A stretch of DNA of 64,000 bases from Nissolia schottii (lineage: Eukaryota > Streptophyta > Magnoliopsida > Fabales > Fabaceae). The stretch covers positions 239,082-303,081 of the forward strand of contig QANU01065991.1 of NCBI GenBank assembly GCA_003254905.1, in the 5' to 3' direction. This document shows positions 46,750 to 59,580 of this stretch, piece after piece (the stretch's first letter is position 1; every line of letters starts with the position of its first letter). The notes below the pieces were generated by a model. It was given only the letters and a program-made list of their open reading frames with translations, had not been told where the DNA came from and made no database searches. A program made the translations under genes and the position numbers.

Positions 46750-49700
46750 AATAAAAAAAATAAAAGTAAAAAACTTGGAAAAAAAAATGTCTTTTTTTTC
46801 TTTCAATTTTTTGCTTTTCACCACGTGACCTAAAAATCTAATCTAATATGGAAGATGTTAGATGTCACATGTCACACAAATTTAATCTTAATTTGGGGTT
46901 AAATATCGTAGTTTCAATTTTTATAAATGTTTTGGACAAAAATATCTATCTAATTTTTGACAAAAATATCTATCTAATTCTTGTTCAAAATGTTGGGAGA
47001 TAAAATAGTTCATCTCAACCTGAAAATTTATTTTATGTCTTTAAATATAGAAAATGAGATAAAATTAGTCTTTATTTTAAGAAAATTAAAATTAAAATGT
47101 CTACTACTAATATGTTTAAGGACAAAAGTGTTCGGTATTTTGAATAGTGAGAGAATTCAAATGATTTTTTACATTTTAAATGATTATTTTGGCTCTCAAT
47201 ATTTTGTTTTAAAACCAAAATAAATATTTTATGTCACGTACTTTGTTTCAAATTGAATATAAAAAATTTAAAATTGATAAATCAAATTGAAGTATCACTC
47301 AAAATATTGACATAGAAATGAGTATTTTATCAATACTCTAAAGAAATGAATTTCTAGCACATCAAAAAACAAAAAAGAAAAGAGATTAATTTGTCTTTAT
47401 ATTTGTGAAATTTTAATTTAACATTTGCGTTTGTTTATTTTGACACGAATACATAACTGAAATATTCAGATCTTATATAATCTTCAATTTAAATTACCGC
47501 ATCTAGTTTTATAGGAGATTCATAATTATCAATAAAATCCGAATTTGTGGTGCATAAATGTATCATGAATCGCTGTAACTTTATAAAGAATACTCGTCCG
47601 TTTTTTTTTTGTTCAATGAGAACTAATAATAATATTACATCATCTTAAAAGCAATATAACATTAAGAATTTATGAGGTTTACCGGGAAAGAAAAATCTTG
47701 CTGTTCCATTTTTTTCTTTCCAAAAAAACAAAGAAATGGAAATAATTAGTTTTGCAAATTTTGTATATTCCAAATATTTCAATTTATATTTGACTTGAAT
47801 TGCCAATTAGATACAGACAATCCAAGACGCACAGGTAAACTGATTTAATGGTATAATAATCTACCAAAATGCATGAAAATAATAATGACAATAGACATAT
47901 AAAACTTCCAAAAATATAGAATACTTTAGGGGGGAAAATCTACTTAATTTGTGGAGTTGTAAACGTTGGGTTGTGTGTCTGGTTTATCCACTAATCAAAT
48001 CCGTCAAACCTGTTGGACTTAAAGTCAATTGGATCGACTTGACTCGAAGCTGATCGGATCTCAGGTGAGAATCAAATCACTCTATACTTTGTTAATTAGA
48101 GATTATTAGATTATCAAATTGAACTGACTTGTCTAAGTCACATAGACCTATTTTTTTTTCTTTTTTTACCTAACTAATAAGTTACCTGTACAATTGCACG
48201 AGGCTGATCTCCTATTTTCAATTATGTTAACATTGTAGTAATTAATATAACTCTCTCCCTCTACATATATATGCCAACAAAATAGATTAAATACATATAG
48301 CAATATCTTGTGACTTAGTCAATAAAATATATATATACAACCAATAAGTTACCATTGTTTACCAATTGGTAATCCTCTCCCATTGAAGGTTCAGTTTGCA
48401 AAACTGAAGTTGTCCAGGGTTGTTACTAAATGCAATAAAAAATAAAATTTGTGGCTTTTCTGTAAATATAAAAGTTGGTTTTTATGCCTAAGAAGGAGGA
48501 TCATGAAATGAGCCCAAACTAGTGAGGTCTTACTGTAGCTTTCACATGAGAAGAGGGGTGTGTAGAAGTGTGCATTCTGAAAAATTGAAGGCACATAGCT
48601 TCTCTAATTTTTCAACCCGGTACAAAGTGCAATCCCAAGTCCCAACAATAACCAACGGATGAATGGATGCAAGTGTGTAGACCAAATAACCAATGGTCTC
48701 TATGAGAAACCTTTGACCGACAATTTTATGTAGAGTATAACATGCTTTAGACTTTGAGCGAGAAATTTTATTTGTGAGAGGATGATACTTGGCAATTAGG
48801 GGTTTGTTTTATAGTGGGATAATAGATAGATAGATAATAAATAATAGATACTATCTAGTCCAGCTCAACGCCCCCATCTCTNAAGTCAAAGCCTCTCCCA
48901 AAAATGAAAAGGAAAGAAACTTCCAAATGCAAAAAAAAAAAAGCCCAAAACTCCTAAATAATGATCCAAAAAATCTTTAAAAAAAATAATTTGATCTCCC
49001 ACTAACCAGCTCGAGTCACCCAACAAATCAAGTCAAGGCAAGGGATGACAAAAACACTCACACATCCATGCACCAACATGTATTACCTATATTCACACGT
49101 TAGTAAATAGGTATGAATACGAGAATTGAGGTATCTGACTCATGAGTACCTGCTAATTACCAATTAATATATATAATTATGTAAATATCTTTATCTATAT
49201 AAATATGAAAATTAAAAACCCTAATTCATTTTTATCTACAATGTTAGTGAATTTTTATTATGTATTTTGTTAATTTAAATCTCTAGAGAATAGGCAATGG
49301 GTACCCATGATGAGTATGAGTACGGGTAACAAAACATTAAATGAGTATGGGTAGTGGGGGCATTAGGCATGTACCCATGGACACTCATGTCATCTCTAGT
49401 CAAGACATGTCACTCCATTCAAAACCGTATAACTCGACTCACCCAACCTATTGTTGGGTTGGTTGGTTGAGTGGATTCTCTCAAAAAATTTGACTTTAAT
49501 AGTCTTACGTACACCCCTTATCTATACATGCCACAATAAAGAATTTTTTTTCTTTTTCGTATTGGATTTTATGTTTTCAAATTTTCAAGCAACCTCTTCT
49601 AGATGTCAAAGAAAAAAAAAACTTTTAGAATTATCTTTTGATGATTTCACACTCAAGATTAGCTAAAATTATACTTCGAAATAATATAATATTGAATTTT

Positions 49701-50723
49701 AAATTCATGGTTCACATATCTTTTATAGTAGGAATTTTCATTTTGTTTGGATGTTGGAGAGAAAATAAGAGGAAATGAAATAGAAAGAAAAAAAATGAAG
49801 AGAAAATATAATATTTGGATGAAGAGAAAATGAGAGAAAAGAGTAGTAAAAAATGAGAAGTATGTAAAATGACACATATGTCCTTGATGTTTGAAAAAAA
49901 TAAACATTATTTTTAGGATTTAATTGGAATGAATTGACGGTGTAAAAGAGTTTTACATTGTCATCCAATCATATACCGACAAATTAGTAAACATTGTTGA
50001 CTATCACACCACTCCTTGAAATGCCATCCAAATGAAATGAATTGATAGACTGACCGTGTAAAATCTTATACACTATTTGTGCATCAAAATTAACCTCTTA
50101 TTTTATGTCATTTTTAAACATTTTTATAAATAAATAAATGTACAAATAGTTTTGTATTAATATAATATAAAATTTAATTGATTACTATTTAAATTATATT
50201 TTTTTAGATTATTTGTTAAAATAAAAGCAATTATGTGCTTCATAAATTGACTAACTACAAATAATTTGAAAACAAGTTGGATGCTTATACGTTGAAGGGT
50301 GTAGATGTCAATTCATGCAATTTGGATAACAAGCTCAATTTTCATTGCTAAAATGAAGAGAAAACTGTGAACGTGAGTCCCACGTCACTTTTATGTTTTC
50401 TTGCCATTTTCTAGGGCTGCACAAAACTCAGACTGGCCCACAATAACAGTTCAACTCGAGTCATTCGCCCCAAAAATTATTGGGTTTAGGGTCTATATAA
50501 TTGTCTCGATCCCAATATAGAGTTGGGTTCGAGCCAAGACAAATTCGGCTCTGTTCGGCTCGTACACATCCTATGTTCAATAAGTAGTTTTTCACTCACG
50601 CCATCAGGATAAAAATAAATAATCTGACATCACATAATTTGATAATACTAAGCTCTTTTTTTTTTGGACAAAGATAAACTATTCGAACCTTTTTTTGTCT
50701 ACTTAAGCAAAAGTCGAATATTA
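46750..50723. other. AT-rich intergenic DNA
   Basis: No gene was recognised. Present are a doubled phrase (gacaaaaatatctatctaat at about 46935 and 46960), a GATA-type short repeat near 48820-48845, and a single N at 48882. A stretch near 49925-50095 with related tgaattga...gtgtaaaa phrases at both ends may be a decayed MITE. Confidence 0.5.
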
Positions 50724-51422
50724 TGTTTGCTAGGGGAAGTTAAACACGACTCTAAGTGCTTAGTATAATATGGGACCAACTATGGGATCAACCACTTTGT
50801 TACGGGCTAAAGACCGGGGTTTAAGAGCTCTAACCCTCTAAGAGGGAGAGAAGTTCACATTCCCTAAAAGGCCCGAAGGGCCCAGGCCACTAAGGAGCAG
50901 AAGAGGCTCTCCTCACCTGGTCATACCGGCCCAAAGAGAGAGAGCCTTACAACGCTTAGAGGAGGAGAAGGTCGTAAGCTCAAGACTCTGAACCCGGTCC
51001 AGTTAACAAAGCTGAAAGGAGGGAGTGACGACCTCTTTTCCCCAGTCCGCAACTAACTCCTAGATAAGCGGGAAAAGATAAACCGGGGAGCGGATAGGCA
51101 AACTCCCCTCGCTTTATCTCGATCTTACCTCTATCTTTGCACTCTAAGCTCATCTATAAAAGCACACGACCTTCTCAGGTCACTAGGTACCTCTCATTCC
51201 CTTCTTAAAGAATTCTCCTAACACTTGTGCTTACTTGAGCGTCGGAGTGCCTTTGTAGGTACACCCTGCCGCTGCACTCTCACTGAGAGTAACCCGATTA
51301 GAGCTTTCGTCCAAGCCTCCAATCCCGCTCGGAGCTTTCGCCCCCAGCCTTTGAGCTTCCGTCAAGCCGCCTTCCTTACGCGTTCAAATAACCTCGTACC
51401 CTATACGAATTACTTGCAAACA
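50724..51422 (+). mobile_element. Probable LTR fossil (solo, gypsy Tat-like)
   Basis: This block of about 0.7 kb is much richer in G and C than its surroundings. It begins TGTTTGC and ends GCAAACA. It holds a promoter-like tataaaag (about 51155-51162) followed by the phrase cttgagcgtcggagtgcctt. A similar phrase, cttgggcgtcagagtgtctt, occurs at the matching place in the Tat-like LTR at 56340-56895. No 5-bp duplication is evident. A 12-bp direct repeat, ttgataatacta, lies further out (50639-50650 and 51426-51437). No internal region adjoins it. Confidence 0.6.
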
Positions 51423-54358
51423 CACTTGATAATACTAGGCTTGAAACTTGTCAACTTGTCATGTACCAACTCTAATTAATAATAGCTTGAAGTTTAAAAC
51501 AAAAATAGTTGCACAACACAGGTATAGGTTGAATTTTTTACATATCAACAATTCAACATTATGTAATTCAAAGAGCTTTTACTATTAGAAAACATGTATC
51601 TGATGAATGACATGAGCTAAGTGACAACATAAGATTTCAAACCAATTGCAATGAATACATCTTTTTCTTTTCAATTCTATTTTATGTATAATAATTTTAC
51701 TTTTTACTTAGTGTTAGACCCAATTTAAATTCAGTCCAAAGCCGAACCAAATATTATTGGGTTTATTAAGGTCTAGGGTTGGGTTAGTGTCTATAAAATT
51801 AAGCCAATTCAAATATAGGGTCAAACTCGAGCTAAGGCAAACCTGACCCATGAACGCCCTACCATTTTCTATGCTAAACCAAACTGAACTAAACATGAAA
51901 TTCTCCTCATTTCCTCTCCTTGTTTTTTTCTTTCTTCTTTTTTTTTCTTGAAACAATCAGAGTTTTTATGTTGATGTAAATAATCACTTTATCTACACTA
52001 TTAAAATTATAATTCCAATGCTAGGCTTTAAAATATGAGAAAATTTTCTCTTTGTTAAAATATAATATCAATAACATAATAATATGATCAATTTAATAGT
52101 GTTACAATTATATGGAACTTTTTTTACAATTTGGGTTTAACATCCCCGATTTATGTACCCTCCCTAACACCCTTGGAACAGCTAGTCCACCACTGACACA
52201 ACTAAATTGATGCAAGGTTGAAAATTGGAGATAATACACCCAATTTATTGACGGATGACCCACTTCTTTTTTAATCTTTCTGAGTCTACAATTCAATGAT
52301 AATATCACTATTTTCTTAACTTCAAAATATTTTCCCTCTTGCATGAAATTGTGAATAATATCACCGATTTCATACCCAATTTCCATACAAAGCTAAAGTA
52401 CGTCAGATACTCATTATTGTATTTAGTACATTATATTTCCATATAAATACATTTGAGTCTTGATTCATTATTAAACTACCTTTGTTTTGGGTCATTAACT
52501 TGGTCAATTGGGCCACTTCTAATCATTAGACCAAACTTAAATTATAAGCAATTTTGGCCTATTAGATTATTGATCTATGGATGTTGAAGTTTTATTTAAA
52601 TATTAAACAGGTCATGGTAAACATGTCATAGTAACAGGTCATGATAAACAGGTTAGACAATAGATTTTTGGTAATATATATATATATATATATATANAGT
52701 CTGGTAGCGTAACCGCAAAGTGCACGAGCGAAACAAATATATATATATATATATATAAGCAGACCTATCAAGCTCCAGGCCAGGCTAGGCCTTCTAAACA
52801 GGTCAGATTAGGCTTAAAAAAAAGCCTTTGATAGTTAACAGGTCAGGTCCAAGCCAAAAATTAATGAGACAGACTCGGCCTGTTAAGGGTTTGGTCTGGC
52901 CTGTTCCCATCCATAGGCACACTAGATAGGATAATGGTTGATAGAATAAAGATGGGTAGGATAAGGGCCGATAAGATAAAGGCAGATAGGATAAATCAGT
53001 CTTTTTATTTTTTTTATTGTTGTTGTTATTATTATTATGATTATTATTAGTAGTAGTCATATTATTCTTATTCTTATTATGATTAATATTATTATTATGA
53101 TTAATGTGATTAACATTGATATTATTGTTATTTGTATATCATTATTAGTATTATTATTATATTATTATTATTTCATGGTTTTACCCCTTATCTATTTGCT
53201 AAAATACTCCGCCATGCTCATTATTTTTATAACATTTATAAATCATGAACTAACTTATATTTATAATTGTTATAAAACAAAACATATTCTATTGTTGAAA
53301 TTTCGTTTAACTTATTCAGTTGTAGAGAACACTAATCTATTCTTTTGTCTGAAGAATCCCAATCCTTATTTATATATAGAAAATATCTAGCTTCACATAG
53401 ACATGGCAATCTCTAATTAGGTTTTTTCTTCTTCTTTGGTCATGATTCTCTAATAAGTTTAACCAAGTTTGTGGGAGGGTTCCACCCCCATTTGATTCTC
53501 CATTTAATCAAATTGGTCCTGACCCACCAATGTGATTGAAAGAATGATGAATCACCGCCCACCTCAGAAGTTGGGTTGATTTTGAAAACAATTAAGCAAA
53601 AGCATGGACCATTTGTCACTACCTGGATTGGTTCCAACTTCCAACCAACACTTACATCAGAACCTTGGAATATATATATTGCTCCCACTCATGCCAACAA
53701 GAGAAATACATGTCCTAAAACACATTTAATACGTAATTTAAAAATATTATAAATCTTTAATCTTAATTTGTAGTATCTAAAAATTATATAAAATCTAATA
53801 AATCAATAGTTTATAGTAATGTTTCTAAATATTTAATATAATGTATGATCATGGGGTATTTATCCGCCAATAAAAACCTTAGATAAAAGACACAATAATT
53901 TCCAACAACACTAGAGCCAAAAACACACAAGAATCACAAGTGTTCCCGCTCCCCCAGTAGCCTATACCTACTTTATCATAAGGATAAAGATGGATGAGAT
54001 GCCAATTGTGCGCCCTAAAAGTTTATGCACAAGTTGGGGGTATTGATAAGATTTATTAATGCACACCTTTTTTCTTTCTAGTTTTAATTAAATTAAATCA
54101 TACCACTTAATAAATAAAAAAAAGTTGAAAAAAAGTCACACTAATGAAGATATGCGATGATGCCGAACACAAAAAGATTAAAGTATAATGATTGGAAATG
54201 GTTTTTAACTATAATGTGACAATAATACATTTTAAGAATGTTTTGGTGTTATTGACGGAGTTAGGGTCAGCTAGTCGACTTTTCACTCATGCAATGATAC
54301 GGGTTTGATTATCATATTTTTAAGTTGGCACCAATTTTGTAAGGGTTAAAAACCATTT
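51423..54358. other. AT-rich intergenic DNA with simple repeats
   Basis: It holds two TA microsatellites (52676-52696 and 52737-52756) separated by an N at 52697 and about 40 bp of unlike sequence. There is also an (A/T)TT-rich trinucleotide-like region at about 53000-53175 and a GC-richer repeat-like stretch at 52760-52920 with several aggcc/ggcct phrases. No gene was recognised. Confidence 0.5.
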
Positions 54359-54367
54359 TTTCCAAAA

Positions 54368-54594
54368 CAAAAATGCTACATGTACACTCAATTTTATACA
54401 CCCATGTATACACCATTAATAATGCACAAACTTTATTCTCATGAGTGCACAAACATTATAAACTTATAGATGATATTCTCAATTATACTTAATTAAGTGC
54501 ACAAACATTGCATACATTAAAACACAAACTTTATGAATATAAGTATAGGGTATATGTATGGTGTATAATTTTTGGTATACGTGTAGCAAGACTC
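54368..54594. mobile_element. 227-bp Mutator-like MITE, copy 2
   Basis: It starts caaaaatgctacatgtacac and ends gtgtagcaagactc. The 9-bp duplication tttccaaaa lies on both sides (54359-54367 and 54595-54603). Its length is exactly that of the copy at 7317-7543 and the two are alike throughout. Confidence 0.9.
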
Positions 54595-54603
54595 TTTCCA
54601 AAA

Positions 54604-56339
54604 TAATCGATATGCAGAGGTAATTGAATGATTTTATATGTATTTTTACTTGCTCATCACACAAGAACTCCTTTTAGCTCACACTTATAAATAGTTTTTT
54701 AAAATACGAAAGGCCAGTAAGTATCAAAATCTTAACCTTTTGATCATAATAACTTCGATATTATGTTAACAATCACTTTTCTCTAAAACTTGAGTTAATA
54801 AGTAAAGACAATTGAATAATTTTATATGTCTTACTTTTTACAAGTGTTTGATGAGTGCATACCCTGACTTCAAATTAAGACAAGTCTTCCATTTAACTTC
54901 AACTTTTAACACAAAAATAACACTATTTATTCTCAAATAATTGATCACCTTTTATATGAAAAATTATGTTACAATGTGGGAGCCTCAACGTGAGTGGCCC
55001 ACTCTTCTTAAGTATGATAGCATCTGGAAAATTGGCCCAAAGGATCCCATTGGGCAACTACTATCCACAAAAGGCTATTATTTTATTAGTGGCTTGACAA
55101 TTTGAGGCTCCTGTGGGCCCAGGTTTCCCCCTTTTGCAAAGCCACGACTTGGGAGCTTCTGTGCTTTCTAGTAGAAAAAGCCAATGAGAGGCACCAAATT
55201 CTATCCCCATATAAAAGAAATAAAATGCCAATAATTTCAAAACGAACCTGTTTTTAAACTCTTTTTGTTGAGTAAAAGCAACCTTAGACGTGTCTTTCAA
55301 GTCTCAAACAAAGAAAGTCACATTTCTAACCTAAATTTTGATTTTCACACCAAGCATAATGTAGTATATATATAGTCGTCGACGGTCCGGATATACAAAA
55401 GTATAAGTATTTTCAGCAATTAATTATTTAATTGAGTGAAGGGTTATTTTAGTCCTAAATTAGTCCCTCGCAAATAATGATTTGATCTTTAAAGTTATAA
55501 AAAAAAACATATTCAATAATTAGTCACTATAATGATGTTTATTTATACGAATTAACTTAAATAATTTTTTACTATTTCTTTTTTTTTTTTAATAAAAGTT
55601 TGGGTAAAAATAAGTACAGTATCCAATCAAAATTAGGACAAGTCTTCACACTTTTTGAGCATAGATCACCATCAACAAAACATTTATCGACAACTTTTTA
55701 CTATTTCAAAGACAGACCCGTTAATATCTTAATTTTAATAACTAATTTTGAGGTAAACATACAATTTTAGGCCAAGTGAGGCATATATAGTTCCTCATTT
55801 AAGTACATCACTTTCCAGAGAGCACGTGCTTATTGTTGAGTTGAATAGATAAGGAAAATTCGCAATTTGATGTCTTCTGTTCTCTATACTTGTCAAAGTA
55901 TTTATGGTGTGAAAACATAGATGAAGCAAGAAAAAATCTATTACTCTGCCTGTTTTTTCTGTTAGATGTCATTTTTGATAAATGTATACACATTAAAAAA
56001 TTAATAATTTGTGCATACTTAGAAAAATTAAATATTTAAACTAAATTACCCTTCAATATTTTTTCTTCTCTCGCCATTCTCTTGCTTCAATTAAAACACA
56101 TATTGAGCAATTAGTAATAGTGGGAGAGAGTGTTATGAAAAATTGTAATGCAATTAATACAATAGTAAAAGAGTACATAATAAATATAGGTATATTTGGA
56201 AATGCTAATTAATAATTCTTTAATTTAATCAAACGACAACTAATTTTACACAAAGTTTTGAGTAAAAAGCGACATCTAAGAATGGACAGAGGTAGTACAA
56301 TTAGAAATTAAAGCCAAAAGCATGTTCTTATTTGGTTAA
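54604..56339. other. AT-rich intergenic DNA
   Basis: No gene, RNA or clear element was recognised. Short ORFs of about 60-80 codons here show no similarity that I can see. Confidence 0.45.
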
Positions 56340-57601
56340 TGTTACGACTTAGATCTGAGTCTGAGAACTCAGCATGTGACTTACTTCGCACATTGACTTG
56401 GGGGCTTATGTTACGACTTAAACCTGAGCCCGAGATACATGACACAACTCCAAGATAGTTCATGTCCGACATGTTAAAAATACTTGACTCGTTGAGCCTA
56501 AAACTTTGTAACCTCTCAGAGTTATTAAGGCATTTAATATCAGACATAATGGCTGTAACGTTCTAGATACTTCATGGTCATTATTATACACATGGGCAAT
56601 AATTAGCCCGTGATGGCTACCGAGACGGTTACAAATGCTTCCTAACAACCATAACTAGAACTGTCACCTCATCGTATATAAGCATGAATCATATTCATGC
56701 TCGGGTATGTGATCTATCTATCATATTTACCTCATTCACTCAAAAACTGACTTGGGCGTCAGAGTGTCTTTTTCAAGTACCACTGTCGTCCAAGGCTATC
56801 AACCACCATCGTGTTCGCCACCTTCAAGCTCTTAGGATTAACCCAAGGTTAGCATTACAGGCAACATCTTGGTTTCATATGATTTTCCTATAACATTGGC
56901 GTCGTTTGTGGGAATGATTGATCATCACTTTTGGTGATCGCCGTCTCTTTTTTTTCTTTTCTACTATTAATAAGCAAGACAGTGAACACAAACAACAACA
57001 CATTACAAGGTCGTCACCAATGACCTCCTGCACCTCCAGATGACCCAACTGCTACAAATTTTGGAACTAATCCTGAAAGGGCTCTTCCTCGACGTCCTGA
57101 TTAACAACCATGAGTTACATATCATCTAGGTGATCTTGAACCACAACCTCAAGGAGTTAACTCCATTCAGGCACTAGAATCAATACAGGGTTTGCAAAAT
57201 CTTGTACGAACTCAGCAGCAAAGAATGCATGATTTGGCAATTAGTAGACAAGAGGGATCTTGCCAACCATTTCAGGGTTTTAATGAATATGATCAACAGC
57301 CGATCATGAGATGGAATAGTGACCTCCGCCACCATTTAAACAGACAACGACAAGAGTGTGAGTTCTCCCAAAGGATAAATGGAGGAGATAAGTATGATTT
57401 AAATCATAATGTCAAAGATAGGGAGTTTTGAATTGAGACTAGCTCACCTAGATCTGACATTATGCGAAATAGGTAACTCGGAGACATGTCTTGTTCCCTC
57501 GCTCCAACGATCTTAGGAGAAGAAGAGGATCATCAACCGGGTCTCAGGGGTCATCTGAACTTGATAACTCTCCAATAAGAGTTATCCTTGTTTATGTTTT
57601 C
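56340..57601 (+). mobile_element. Tat-like (Ty3/gypsy) retrotransposon fossil: 5' LTR, primer site and leader
   Basis: An LTR of about 556 bp (56340-56895) begins TGTTACG and ends TATAACA. It is followed directly by ttggcgtcgtttgtggga, a primer-binding-site type common in Tat/Ogre-related plant elements. The LTR contains tatataag and the phrase cttgggcgtcagagtgtc. About 700 bp of leader or gag-like sequence follows, then stops where the Athila-like LTR begins (about 57602). The element is clearly broken and only its 5' end is here. Confidence 0.75.
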
Positions 57602-58619
57602 TGTTAGATTTTAGTTAGGATATGTTAGAATTTGGTTATTTTATCACATGTTTGGTTGAATATAGTTGGCTTATTATCTCTAGTACGTTTGATGGTTTGT
57701 GAAACACCCTAGCTAACTGTTTACCCGTACGTAGTAAACAATGCTCACTAGGTTATTTTTTGCTTTGGTTGGGTTACTTCTAGCCCCTATTTTTAACTTG
57801 GCAAATATTTCTTACTTGAAAATATGGACCATTTTGAAAATCGTTCGTGTGCATTATCATTTTATAAAGTAGGAGCCGTGCGTGATTACGATAGCATATA
57901 AAGATACAAGCGATAGTTAATTACAAAATAGTAGTACTGGAGATCTTACTAGAGAAGTATATAAACATACAAGTATTCGGTCCATTAAATCATCAAGTAT
58001 ACAAGTAATAGTACACTTTCATATGACTAAGGGAACATCTAATCCCTTGAGCAAATCCAACACATAAAGCAGCAATTATTGTCCGTTGCGTCCCCAGAAT
58101 CTTCCGGCGTCCACAACTCGGTCTGTCTTCCGATACCTGCTCCGTCTCGGTGTACACGTCATGCTACCTGGAGTCATAAGGCAGTGAGGGTGAGAACAGT
58201 AGGTTCTCAGTGGAAAACTGTAGCTCTGCGCTCTCGGGTTTCATTCAGTTATACTCCAGGCCGCTTAGGTGTTTCTAAGTGAACATGTATACTAACATTC
58301 CTACTGATTATGATCTGGCCTAAGGTCCTGAACGGCTTTCTCTACGTTACTAGGTGATAGGGGAACTACTCTTGCTTACTAAGTTCTCGTGCTTGTTACT
58401 TTCCTTCGCATACTTACATGGCCGTCTCGAGCGTTCTCTTGACGGTACTTACATCATAGTTATTCATCTTCTTAATTATTCATACTTCCATACATACATT
58501 CTTACATACATTACATACATACATTCATGCATACATCACATACTATAATTCTTTCTTTCTTTCTTTTATACTTTACTCTTGCTTTCACACTCTCATATTC
58601 TTTTCTTTATTTGATTCAT

Positions 58620-59130
58620 CTTTCCTGCAAGCCACCTACCTACAAGAAAGTGAATCCGCTGCCAGCCACCTACCGACAGCAATCATCAGCATAATCATAA
58701 TTGATTCATCTCTGTGAATCCGTTGCCAGCCACCTACCGACAACAACCATCGTCCCCTTCCCTGCCATCCACCTGCAGACAGGGAAGTGACCCCTCATCC
58801 TGCCAGCCACCTACCGACAGGAGGGTTGTGCATCATTGATTCCCCTTTCTTGCCAGCCACCTACCGACAAGAAAGTGAATCCGCTGCCAGCCACTTACTG
58901 ACAGCAATCATCAGCATAATCGATTCATCTCTGTGAATCCGTTGCCAGCCACCTATCGACAACAATCATCGTCTCCTTCCCTGCCATCCACCTGCAGACA
59001 GGGAAATAACCCCTCATCCTGCCAGCCACCTACCGACAGGAGGGTTGTGCATCCTCGTCCCCTTCCCTGCCAGCCACCTACCGACAGGGAAGTGACCCCT
59101 CCTACCAGCCACCTACCGACAGGAAGTTAG
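58620..59130. repeat. Array of about 12 hairpins with a conserved loop and changing stems
   Basis: About twelve units share the core CCAGCCACCTACCGA (with minor variants). Each is flanked by a short sequence and its exact or near complement: GCTG/CAGC, GTTG/CAAC, CTTCCCTG/CAGGGAAG, TCCTG/CAGGA and CTTTCTTG/CAAGAAAG. The last unit (about 59101) and the first (about 58622) have one mismatch. Cores start near 58630, 58661, 58715, 58765, 58803, 58853, 58887, 58944, 58983, 59022, 59070 and 59104. Units 2-6 recur as 7-11 in part, giving a higher-order period of about 225-230 bp. Confidence 0.9.
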
Positions 59131-59449
59131 TACATCTTTCCATTGTCTTTTCTTTCTCATATCATTTCTTCTTTTCTTTCCCTTTCTTTGCACATATCAT
59201 GGCATGACTTGTTCCCTAAGGTTCATTTCCATTATAATATTTACTCTTTACTTGATTAACTTCTAGTCCTCTAAAAGTACCTTAACATGATGCATGACAT
59301 GTTAACATATTACTTTAAATAATCATAATGCATGAACTCCTAGCATATAACATCACATACGTCACATACTGCAGTTATATCAGTTATAAATTACAGTTAT
59401 ATCATCGATTGTTAGAATATGTGCCTCAAAACAGTATCCATAACACTTC

Positions 59450-59580
59450 CAGGTCTCAGACCGCTCAGCGGTACCCTAGGGTCGCTCAGCAGTATGAGCC
59501 CGATCGCTCAGCAGTTCATTAGGGCTGCTCTGCGGTACACTCCGCTCAGTGGTACCAAGGGCCGCTCAGCGGTCACTGGG
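59450..59580 (-). repeat. Decayed CCGCTGAGCGG palindromes in the minus solo LTR
   Basis: About six copies of the + strand form CGCTCAGC(G/A)G occur in 130 bp. They match in relative place the cluster at 31612-31898 in the other LTR. Several carry G-to-A type changes at CpG, consistent with methylation decay. Confidence 0.75.

Noticed and set aside
51225-51479. An 84-codon ORF in the GC-rich block
   Set aside because: It falls inside the LTR-like block, where no protein is expected; codon use and motifs give no support.
53000-53390. Ile-rich + strand ORF and Asn-rich minus strand ORF
   Set aside because: Both are readings of an ATT/TAA-rich low-complexity repeat.
58620-59130. CRISPR-like array (repeats with spacers)
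   Set aside because: This is plant nuclear DNA inside an LTR; the spacers are themselves repeated and units form hairpins with changing stems. No cas genes are present.
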